DNA of 64,000 nt from the NCBI GenBank assembly GCA_037501455.1, contig CM074858.1, positions 103,822,001-103,886,000 on the forward strand. The letters are read 5' to 3'. The position numbers were made by a program, and so were the translations under genes. Shown here in pieces: positions 33,358 to 42,130 of the stretch. Below the pieces are notes generated by a model that saw nothing but the letters and a program-made list of their open reading frames with translations, ran no database searches and was not told the origin of the DNA. Numbering within the stretch: the stretch's first letter is position 1; the number at the start of each line of letters is the position of its first letter. This DNA comes from Lantana camara (Eukaryota; Streptophyta; Magnoliopsida; Lamiales; Verbenaceae).

Positions 33358-36060
33358 TGTAGCACCCTAACCCCCCCAGGGCACTACATCCCCCGCACTA
33401 TAGCCTCGATCCACGTATGAAATGGAAAATCCATACATAAACCAAAACTATAGCAAACGGGTGACAATAAAAATGACGAGCTAGGCGGGACACTTTCCCC
33501 AACAAAAATAAAGCAAAACATGAATTCAAAAGCGGAAGCAATAACTCAAATAAAGCAAAACATGAATTCAAAAGCGGAAGCAATAACTCAAATATACATA
33601 TAGGTACCATATTTATCGAATAGATACGTATAGGTACCAACTTAACTAGCAATACACTATCATCTCTTAATAATATACATACTCAGGTATCCAAAATGTA
33701 ATAACAACGACTATATCATGAGATGTCCAAAAGTGATATACATGAAGGTACAATACTAGACCCGTGAAAGTGCAAGACTCGACCAACTCCCGCCTAGCAC
33801 GACCACGCTCAAAGGGTACCTGAAAAGTGAAGTATCAGTCTACCGAAGACTGAGTGAGGGGCAATAAATATATATAACACACAGCACATGCAAGGTGTAG
33901 CCTCGGGTGAAGAGTTTGGAAAAGAAATAACTATATCGTTCAAGAAACATAATCTTTGCCCGAGATTACAACCAATCACTTTACATTTTAGCTTGAACAT
34001 TTCATGAACATGTGACCCCGGCGAGTAGGGGCGATTCTCCAACCTTTACACCAAACGTGTCAATACGTGCTTGCTTTATCAATTCAATACATGATCATGC
34101 AATTCCACTTAGTGCTCACGTAGATAATTTCATGCTTGAAATCATGCAATAACCCGAGGATAACCCGACATGCCGGATTAATCCCCAGTCTCCTTCTTCC
34201 TCCGGGTGATAGTGAGTTTGCAAGGCTCAACTATCCACGACATGTTGTGTGTAGGGGACATGACCCCCTAGACACGGAACTCCTTCCACCACTAATCTCC
34301 TAGTGGCTTCGGGGGTGATCCCAACAGTGTGAGGATAATTCAGGAGTTACCCGTCAGCCCGTGCTTTCCCGGTTGGCTCAAGAATTACCCTCGGGCCCAC
34401 GTGCAATCATGTACTCGCCAAACTTGCTTGAAAATCATGACAATCATTGCTTTCTTGCTTGAAATATTTATAACTTTGAAAACGTTTATAACTATAATAT
34501 GTTTTGGCCGAAAATAGCACATAAGGGTTATAGGGTTCGGTTTACTTAAAACAAAACCTCACCTTTACTTACAAAAGATGACAAGGATATACTCTACTGA
34601 GCCTGCTCCTCGTCTACAACCTCATGACCTGTGCAAACACGACGTGTATACGTGAGACATGACCTAAAATGGACCAAATATGACGAACGGCGGAAATATA
34701 TCGAGATGACGAGGAAGATACAATGTGGCATGATAACATGTTGTTTCAGTACATATTAGCACATATAATCGCAATTCGGGGTCAAAGAAGTCGTCGGATC
34801 GAGGGGCTAAAAACGTAATTTTATGCAGAAACTTTTGTTCTGCAATCCAGGTGGGAACGGCCGTTCCGGACCCCTTTGAAAAATAGGAACGGTCGTTCCC
34901 GTTACCCCCAAAAACGCGGCAACGTTTTCAAAATTAAAAGCGCGCCTTTGAGCTGGGAACGGCCCTTCTGGCACTAAGGCCAAAATGGGAACGGCCGTTC
35001 CCAGTCTCGGCCGCCTATTTTATATGAAAAGGTGGGAACGCCCGTTCCCGCAATGCCTTGAGGCTGGGAACGGTCGTTCCCAGTTTCTGCAACTGGAAGA
35101 ACAGAGGAAAAACAGAGCATGCTCACGGGAAACAACAACAACAACAAAAGCTCAAGTTTGATCAATAGAAAGCATGAAGTTCTGGAAATATACATGCATA
35201 TATCTTCAATAAATGATAAAATAACACTTAAACACTCAAAGCATGAAATATTATCAAGAAATCCAAGTTTCAAACACAAGATCAAACTTGATCATTCATA
35301 CCAAATATTCAATTATTCAAGCTAGAAATCATGCAATAATTCAATATGTGATCAACTAATCACGCTTTACTCAACAAATAATTCATTTAGCCTATAATCT
35401 ACAAACCCTAACTATGTCAAATATGATCAAAATCATCAACTCATGCAAACCAACCTTTGAAAGCTAAGAAATGAAGAAAATGGATGAAGATGATGATCAA
35501 CTTCCCAAAACTTGGATGATTTCTTGAATTTTCTTGATGAAAGATGGAAAATTCTCTTTTCTTTCCTTTCCTTTTGATACCGAGAGTGAGGGATGGAGAT
35601 ATTGGGAGAATTGTATGAAAATTTTGATCAAGAAGATCATGGAAGCATATAACGTAACAACTCTTTCTTGAAAAATGTGAAACACCAATATTAACAATTT
35701 AATCCTTCAATTAATTAAGTTATGCAATGAAGTATATATGGTTTTGAAGATTGATCACTTAAGTCCTTAAAGGATTATGCAATTAAGTCCCTAGAATTTC
35801 AAGAATTATTCAACTAGGGACAATTTGGTAATTTGAAATACTCTCGGTAATTGTTTCATGCAATAAGTATTTTCCGTGTCATGAAATAATATTTCCAATG
35901 ATATGAATTCATATAATTGATATAAATAATGTTTCATGAATTTTTATAAAATATGAAATGGCACGTAGAAAAATAGAAATTTAAAAGAATTAAAATAAAT
36001 CCTATGCTCAAATCCCACACGTGGCGTGCTTACCTGTTCGTCCGGAACCGGGGCGTTACA
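33358..36060 (-). mobile_element. Solo LTR, Tekay/Del-like, 2703 bp
   Basis: It runs from TGTAGCACCCTAACC to CCGGGGCGTTACA and is flanked by GTAAC (33353-33357 and 36061-36065) in the Athila gag. A 40-bp segment is duplicated in tandem near 33510-33590 (AAAGCAAAACATGAATTCAA). The landmarks GCAAACGGGTGACAA, GCTAGGCGGGAC and GTCAGCCCGTGC match its relatives. A TATA-like GCATAAAATT on the minus strand (about 34816-34826) sits just downstream of the dyad array at 34852-35083. Confidence 0.9.
34852..35083. repeat. Dyad-motif array, GGGAAC arms
   Basis: Six motifs: GGGAACGGCCGTTCCGG (34853), GGAACGGTCGTTCCCG (about 34887), GGGAACGGCCCTTCTGG (34957), TGGGAACGGCCGTTCCCA (34986-35003, a perfect 18-bp palindrome), GGGAACGCCCGTTCCCG (35034) and TGGGAACGGTCGTTCCCA (about 35064). 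The spacing is about 30-65 bp. Confidence 0.85.
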
Positions 36061-36065
36061 GTAAC

Positions 36066-36180
36066 CCTGAAAACGGATTGTTCTGCAGCAAATTGATTAT
36101 AACTAGTTTGATCTCAAAGTTGTTTGTTGCAATCGGAGGACGGAGTGCGCTCTGAATTGCCCCAGCATTCGGCAAGTTGT
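36066..36180 (-). pseudogene. Athila gag segment between two solo LTRs
   Basis: The minus-strand reading gives LPNAGAIQSALRPPIATNNF and LLQNNPFSG, the gag N-terminal region. It continues at 33352 to the left of the solo LTR and at 37685 to the right of the other. Only about 115 bp remain between the insertions. Confidence 0.75.
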
Positions 36181-36185
36181 AATCT

Positions 36186-37679
36186 TATTGTAAGGATTTT
36201 ACTACAGTTAAAAACCAATCGTGCAAGTGTACACTAACATACGCATAGCACAATAGGATCAAACCCACAAGGAAGGGAAATCAATTATCCTTCTCTAATC
36301 AAAAGACCAAACGAAAAGCAATTGTTGTTGTTATCTATAAATCTACTAAAACAGAGACTAACAATTAACCAGAAATAAACACAAGTAATACTAAAACACA
36401 CAGATTAACTCAGTAAACTAAACAGGTAGGGGAAAAGTAATGAATCATACAATCAAGAGCGGATATAATACTCGTCTGACAAGTGTAATTCTACAACCTA
36501 GCCACTTATATTTGTTTTACCCTCTCTCAAGGTGTAACCAAGTGCTTAATTAGTGTTCAATGTTGCTCTCGCAATCACCAATAGTTAATTAAACCATAGG
36601 AACAAGACTAGTGCAATTCAATATTCTAGCGGCTCGGTATGGAATAAGATTACTGTTGTATAAGCTAGGACCAAATCTTTTTGTACCCTACAACTTACAA
36701 GCTGTGAAAACCATCTAAAATTACCATCACTCTTTCGATCTATAGGCAATTATGACACATGCTAAGGGTGATTAGGCCAGCGTAAGTCAATTCAAAGTTG
36801 TTTTCAAACTAAGAATTAACACAAGTCATTCAAGCATCTTATCAAACATCTATCATGCAATCATCATCACTCCCCCTAGCCCTAGAGAATTAGCTACTCA
36901 TAATTAAAACAAAACTCATAAAACTAAAGGAAATTACATTAAAATAATTCATAGTCATCAAATCTAAACAAAGTCTAAAAAACAAAAGCATAAACATTCA
37001 GTAATATCTAAAAACGAATCTAACATACAAAAACTAATCAAAACTAAACTTCAAGGAATTAGCTTGTAAATTAAAGCAACAATAAAACCAAAGATCGTTC
37101 TAAGAATTCAATCCTCTCGTCTTCTCGAATTCTCTGGATAATCTCTGAAACTCCTTGTCTTCTCTCCAAAACCCTAGGTCTTGCCCTGGAAGAAAAGCTC
37201 ACACTCCCTCCAGCTAGGTTTGAATCTTGTCGAAAGAACTCTCCTCAGAAAAGACTCCAAAACGCACTTATACAGCAACCCAAAGAATTCTCTCTTCGCC
37301 CTAGGTAACGGGCGTTACCTCTCCATGTACATTTGTTGTTAACGCCCGTTACTGCTTGAAATCGCCATAACATTTTTATTAGTGGTAACGGGCGTTACCA
37401 CTTTCCTTTTGCACAGGGTTAACGGGCGTTACCCCTCTTCTCTCGCCAAAAGCTCCACTCCTGTGCCTAGTAACGGGGGTTGCTAACTTTGTACTCCTAA
37501 GTGGTAACGGGAGTTACCACATTTTCTTCCACAAATGCATGACAATGCTTCGCTTCGCCGTTTCTCAACTCCTACTCTAAAATCACCTAAATGGAGCAAG
37601 ATAAACACATAAACGCATCAAACGACACCAAAAATACGATCTAATTACGCTCAAAACCATGCAATTTCTACACACAACA
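36186..37679 (-). mobile_element. Solo LTR, Athila-related, 1494 bp
   Basis: Minus-strand limits are TGTTGTGTGTAG and CCTTACAATA, with AATCT (plus strand) on both sides (36181-36185 and 37680-37684). It is clearly related to the host element's own LTR (ACCAATCGTGCAAGTGTACACTAAC, CCCTCTCAAGG, CTCTCGTCTTCTCGAA) but diverged, so another family member inserted into the gag. The terminal CA has decayed to TA. It carries the dyad array at 37303-37520. A TATA-like TGTATAAGTG on the minus strand (about 37265-37275) lies next to it. Confidence 0.83.
37303..37520. repeat. Dyad-motif array, GGTAAC arms
   Basis: Six motifs: AGGTAACGGGCGTTACCT (37303-37320), GTTAACGCCCGTTAC (about 37338), GTGGTAACGGGCGTTACCAC (37382-37401), GGTTAACGGGCGTTACCCC (about 37417), AGTAACGGGGGTTGCTAAC (about 37469) and GTGGTAACGGGAGTTACCAC (37501-37520). 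Arms flank a GGGC or GCCC centre. Confidence 0.85.
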
Positions 37680-37684
37680 AATCT

Positions 37685-37759
37685 CTCAATGCAGGGGGAG
37701 GTGGGGGGTGGCGGATCTTGAACTCCCCCGCCTCTTACATTGTTTGGATCTTCAGCCAT
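37685..37759 (-). pseudogene. Athila gag N-terminus
   Basis: The minus-strand ATG at 37759 opens MAEDPNNVRGGG and continues QDPPPPTSPCIER up to the solo LTR at 37679. This is the gag start of the Athila polyprotein. A non-coding leader of about 270 bp separates it from the primer binding site. Confidence 0.7.
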
Positions 37760-38007
37760 TGGTTTGGTAGTGGATTTCTAGCCTTGCTTTTGCTTCCTCC
37801 TAATAGTGCTAAGTGTTGTCTCAATTTTTGGATCGTAGGGTACTAGTTTCGGATTTTGAGATCGTTGCATGCCCCGTGAACCTGCACAAGAGCAAAGAAA
37901 ATCCTTAGTTCAATTCTACAATGACAAAAGACTAAGAACACAAAGTAAAGTAATGGTCTAAAGCACTAGATCAAAATATTTAAGTAATATTGATTTAAAA
38001 CGCCCTC

Positions 38008-38029
38008 CCCGGCAACGACTCCAAAAATT
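38008..38029 (-). promoter_or_regulatory. Primer binding site of Athila element
   Basis: On the minus strand TTTTTGGAGTCGTTGCCGGG follows the 5' LTR end directly. It resembles the TGGCGCCGTTGCCGGGG primer site of Athila elements, with changes in the second triplet. Confidence 0.7.
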
Positions 38030-39235
38030 TGTTATGATTTTAAGTTAAACCAATTGTGCAAGTGTACACTAAAAATATACGCGCAGCGCAACAGGATTGT
38101 ACCCACAGGGAAGGAAAATCAATCACCACTCAATACCTCTTTCTAATCTAAACACCGGACGAATTCAAGTTGGTTGTTTATCTACTAGTATGAAATTAGA
38201 CAATTAACTAAAAGAAAGCACAATTAACTGAATAAACGCGAATTAAAATCAATGAACTAATTAGGTCGGGGAGTAACAACTATGCATGCATGATTTAATC
38301 TAATACTTGCTTGACAAGAGCAATTCTACAACCTAGTTACTTAAATTCGTATTACCCTCTCTCAAGGAATAGACAAGTGTTAACATAGTTTCAAGGTTGT
38401 TTTGACAATCATCAATCACCAAATTAACCGATTAGATCAAAACTAGTGCAATTCAAATTCTAGCGGCTCGACATGGAATAAGAATTACAAATTGTACAGG
38501 TTAAGAAATAAATCTCTTTAAATTCTAAACCTACAAGTTATGAAAACTTCTCAATTACCGTTAATCTTTCAATAATTAGGTAATTCTAGGTTATGCTAAG
38601 GTGGGCCAAACCGTTGCAATTTAATTCAAACAAGTTTTTAAAACTAAGAAATAACATAAGTCAATCAAGCATTATATCAAACACTTAACATGCATTCATC
38701 ATTACTCCCCTAGCCCTAGGAATTTAGCTACTCATGATTAACCCAAAACTCATAGAACTAAAGGAAATTGCATTAATTAAAATCATGTTCATCATGTCAA
38801 AAAGAAGTCTAAAAAACCAACTCATAAACATTCACAAAACTCAAAAAACGAATCTAAAAGTCTAAACGAATCAAAGCTAAAAATTAAGGAATTAGTTTGA
38901 TCACAAAAGCAATAAATAAAACTGGAATTGAACTAAATTATTTGAAATAATCGATCCTCTCGTCTTCTCGAAGTCCTCCAAAACACCTTGACAAACGTCC
39001 ATCTCAAACTCTCTATGCTAGGTTAGAACTCTGAAAAAGGACCCCCTCCAAAACGAAAACTCTCCCGCACATAAATAGCAGTTATCAAAATCTCTTGACA
39101 ACACGAGACACGACCGTGTCTCGTTCCTTTACAAAATGGGCCACCATCGTGTGATAAGAAAGTCGCTGAAACGCTTTATTAAGTGACACGACCGTGTCAC
39201 ATTTTACTCTTCAAGGGTGCCACGCACTACCAGAA
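38030..39235 (-). repeat. 5' LTR of Athila element, truncated by CACTA
   Basis: It matches 18003-20570 (less the inserted solo LTR) along its whole length. It stops at GGGTGCCACG, exactly where a CACTA terminus begins. The first 300 bp or so of the LTR in the element's sense, present at 20570-20873 in the partner, are missing. Two dyads survive: CGAGACACGACCGTGTCTCG (39104-39123) and GTGACACGACCGTGTCAC (39183-39200). Confidence 0.87.
39104..39200. repeat. Dyad motifs in Athila 5' LTR
   Basis: The 20-bp motif at 39104-39123 is identical to 20448-20467. The 18-bp motif at 39183-39200 is perfect here, but decayed in the partner LTR (CCCGACCATGTCAT at about 20531). A third, CCACCATCGTGTG, lies between them. 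Confidence 0.8.
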
Positions 39236-39654
39236 AAACGCCCTATAGCAACGGATTTCGGCTTAGCAACGAAAATTTTCCGTTGTTATAACCCTCGTGG
39301 CTAATCTGTAGCAACGAATTATTAGCAGCGGATATTAGCAACGGAATTAGCAACGAACTTATAGCAATGGATTTAACAACAAATTACTACCCACGGAAAT
39401 TAGCAACGATTTTAGCAACGATTTTTTTAGCAACAGATTTAGCAACGGATTTTCCGTTACAAACCAACCAATAATTAATTAATTTCGTCCCTTTTTGCAA
39501 TGGAATTTCCGTTGCAAAATCCGTCGTAAAAACTAATAATTCAAATTAATAAATTAAAAAATTTATTTGTGGGGCCCGGATCACCCCACCTAACCCCGAC
39601 GAGCCCCAACCGAGACCGCGTGAGCCAACACAATAATTCCACATCTTCACTTTG

Positions 39655-39720
39655 AGTAGGAATCGAACCCTGGTCCCAAGTGAAGAAGATTGAACCCCAA
39701 ACCAGCTGGGCTAACTCCAT
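39655..39720 (-). other. tRNA-like sequence in CACTA element
   Basis: On the minus strand GGAGTTAGCCCAGCTGGTTTG (A-box-like, about 39701-39713) is followed by GGGTTCGATTCCTACTC (B-box-like, 39659-39669). The spacing is near that of a tRNA, but convincing acceptor and anticodon stems are not seen. It could be a SINE head or a captured tRNA fragment. Confidence 0.5.
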
Positions 39721-39926
39721 TGTTGTTATTGTTATGTCATTTTTTATATTTAACCACTATCAAATATTCATATACTAATTTAAATAATTAAATACTTGTT
39801 ATCATATAGTTTAAATAAAAATATTTTTAAATATATAATTATTTATATTATAACACATATTCCGTTAAAAATTTAAAAATTTATTAATTAACTACATATC
39901 TCAAGTTTTAGTTATGAGATAAAAAT

Positions 39927-40215
39927 ATAATGTATATCAACTTAAGTAATAACTTTTTATGGCATACAAAAAAAAGGATGACAATTTTACATAACTAAAT
40001 AATTATATTTAGTTGGTTGTTGAATAAAGAATTTTTATGTTATATGAAGTATTCACTTATACATTTGTATTATTTAGCAATCGTAGTTGAATAACTTAAT
40101 GAAGAATTATTTTATTAATATGGAACATTTATATTTGAATTTGTAGAATTATATCTAAATATTGAAGAATTATTGTGTTAAATTCTATATAAACCCCAAG
40201 CATGTATATATATAT

Positions 40216-40249
<34 letters not shown>

Positions 40250-40722
40250 ATACTGTATATCAACTTAAGTATAAGTTTTTCTGACATATAAAAAAAAGAT
40301 GAAAGTTTACATAATTAAATAATTAGATTTAGTTGGTAGTTGAATAAAGAACTAATTTTATGTCAATATGAAGTATTCACTTATACATCTGTAGAACAAT
40401 ATCTCCATTTTGAGAAACTATTGTATTATTTAGCAATCGTAGTTGAATAACTTAATGAAGAATTATTTTATTAATATAAAACATTTATATTTGAGTTTGT
40501 AGAATTATATCTAAATATTGAAGAATTATTGTGTTAAATTCTATATAAACCCCAAGCATGTATATATATATATATATATAATACTAATGTATATCAACTT
40601 AAGTATAAGTTTTTATGACATATAAAAAAAAGATGAAAGATTACATAATTAAATAATTAGATTTAGTTAGTAGTTGAATAAAGAACTAATTTTATGTCAA
40701 TATCATCTGTAGAACAATATCT
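39927..40722. repeat. About 330-bp tandem repeat, two and a half units
   Basis: Units begin GTATATCAACTTAAGTA at about 39930, 40256 and 40588. Each carries AAAAAAAAGATGA, TTTAGTTGGTAGTTGAATAAAG, TTAGCAATCGTAGTTGAATAAC and AACCCCAAGCATG, then a (TA)n run (40202-40256 and 40559-40582). The third unit is cut at about 40722 by the Tat LTR. Confidence 0.75.
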
Positions 40723-40723
40723 G

Positions 40724-41552
40724 TGATGGTGTCCAATTAGATAAGGGTCAAACTCCGATCACTTTCTATTTGATTGTAGTGGGGAAACTGAAACGTAGCT
40801 CAAGATGGTTCGCCAGAAAAGCGGGGGGCTCTACCTGCTAGGACCCACCAAAGCAAAATCAGAGGGCCAAGCTGGGGGACTGGGGGTGATACCCAGTTTG
40901 GCTCTCCAACGCTCAAGTCAGATGATGTTCTGAAAGAGAAAGTAAGCTGAAATGCTAAGTTGCAGTAATGGAGATTGCTTACAGTGGAAGGGATGAAGTC
41001 CCATATTTATAGTTGAGGGTCAAGGACCCTTTGGTGATTTACCTCATGTGATCCTGCCCTAGTGTTGCCCTAACACGTGTCACAACGAGGAGAATCCTAA
41101 GAGGAATCTCCTGTAAAAGTTGGTAAAAGTTAGTGTTTGCAAAAGAGTTAGGAGCGCGGGCTTGTACGGGTGTCAGAGAGCCATTTTGGAGGTTGGTAGC
41201 GAGGGTGAGGACCACGCTTGTGTCAACCGGGCCTGATAGACTGGTGATCCGTATGGGGATTATTGTCTAACCAGTGCAGCCAGAGGATGATGGACCTCTT
41301 TATTCTATTGTTTATACGAGGGGTTGTCCGAAGGGACGTGATGCTCGTTAATGACTCCATTAGATCCATGAAGGCATGCATGGTAAAGCGAAGTTGAAGC
41401 TCGTTAGAAGGCTTTGAGGCGCTCGCTAATGAGCGCTGGGGTGATCATGTGTTGATGAATATTTGGGTCGCTTGGGGGTCAGTGAATCCACGTGTCATGC
41501 GTTGACCGTGCCACATGTCAAAACGTTGGTCAAGCGTATCTTATCCTCATCA
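40724..41552 (-). repeat. 3' LTR of Tat element, 829 bp
   Basis: The limits are TGATGGTGTCC and ATCCTCATCA, a short inverted repeat TGATG...CATCA. On the minus strand a TATA box, CTATAAATATGG, lies at 41001-41012, in keeping with the minus orientation. To the left is CACTA tandem-repeat sequence, ATATCTG. The partner LTR is not in the window. Confidence 0.75.
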
Positions 41553-41570
41553 TTTTGCCCCCTCAATTCT
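41553..41570 (-). promoter_or_regulatory. Polypurine tract of Tat element
   Basis: TTTTGCCCCCTCAATTC on the plus strand reads GAATTGAGGGGGCAAAA on the minus strand, directly before the LTR start TGATGAGG. This is the polypurine form seen in Tat/Ogre-type elements. Confidence 0.75.
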
Positions 41571-41865
41571 GCAGTCCTTGGCGGTAAAGGCTGTAGAATT
41601 TAAAATCTCCGGCGCAACGAGGGTGACGATCGTATTTGGGTACCTTGCGTATCGTGGAAGCTTTTTCTAACAAGTAATTAATAAAGTCTTTTCAGATGAC
41701 CGCTCGTTGGACCCAGCATTAAATGCTGATGTGAGAGTGGGGGCGAATATCAAGGAAACGGTGCGTGGATCTTGGGAAGTGGGTGACGGTTCCCAAAAGT
41801 GGGCGGTTACCAAGGCGGGAAATGATTACACTTTGAAATTAAATGCCAAAATCCTACCAACTCCT

Positions 41866-41890
41866 TCCCCTACAAATAGGGGATTTTCCC
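41866..41890 (+). promoter_or_regulatory. Possible promoter of the antisense gene
   Basis: CCCCTACAAATAGGGG (TATA-like TACAAATAG at 41871) lies about 260 bp upstream of the ATG at 42131. It is followed by a C/T- and A-rich leader, as in many plant promoters. The predicted start near 41905 would give a leader of about 225 nt. Confidence 0.5.
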
Positions 41891-42130
41891 CTTTGTCTTA
41901 TTCTTTATGCGATCCAAATACCAGAGTTCATATTTCACAGAGAAAACCAGAGAATTCCATTTTCCTTCAAGTCTTCCCGAAATCTTTTAGATAATCTTCT
42001 GATATTTCTGACTTTCTGACTTGCTAACCCTAGTGTCATTAGGATCAATCTTCCCCAGAACCTCCCCGCTTACGCCTTTTTATTCCATATCTCCAAAATT
42101 TCTCAAAACCCACAAAACCCTTCTGGATCC

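Larger units (their letters stand above)
18003..39235 (-). mobile_element. Athila-type Gypsy element with nested solo LTRs
   Basis: The minus-strand order is: 5' LTR (39235 to 38030, truncated), primer binding site, gag (from 37759), protease, RT and RNase H, integrase, env-position ORF, 3' UTR, polypurine tract, and 3' LTR (20873 to 18003). The PBS resembles the GGCGCCGTTGCCGGGG type used by Athila elements, and the polyprotein matches that clade. Four inserted solo LTRs (27988-31180, 33358-36060, 36186-37679 and, in the 3' LTR, 18805-20181) account for much of its 21 kb. Stops and frameshifts make it inactive. The 5' LTR is cut by a CACTA end at 39236. Confidence 0.85.
39236..40723 (+). mobile_element. 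CACTA (EnSpm) transposon terminus, truncated
   Basis: It begins CACTACCAGAAAAACGCC, the terminal inverted repeat typical of plant CACTA elements. It is followed by more than ten subterminal phrases of the type TAGCAACGGA/TAGCAACGA in both orientations (39255-39500), which are transposase-binding repeats in this superfamily. The remainder is AT-rich with a tRNA-like segment and 330-bp tandem repeats, and no transposase. The opposite terminus (TTTTCTGGTAGTG) is not in the window. The Tat LTR at 40724 interrupts the third tandem unit. Confidence 0.83.

Noticed and set aside
39655..39720. Possible functional tRNA gene on the minus strand
   Set aside because: A- and B-box-like blocks are present, but acceptor and anticodon stems do not pair convincingly and it lies inside a CACTA element.
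41707..41994. A 95-codon ORF just right of the Tat 3' LTR
   Set aside because: It overlaps the predicted promoter and leader of the antisense gene and has no protein-family resemblance.
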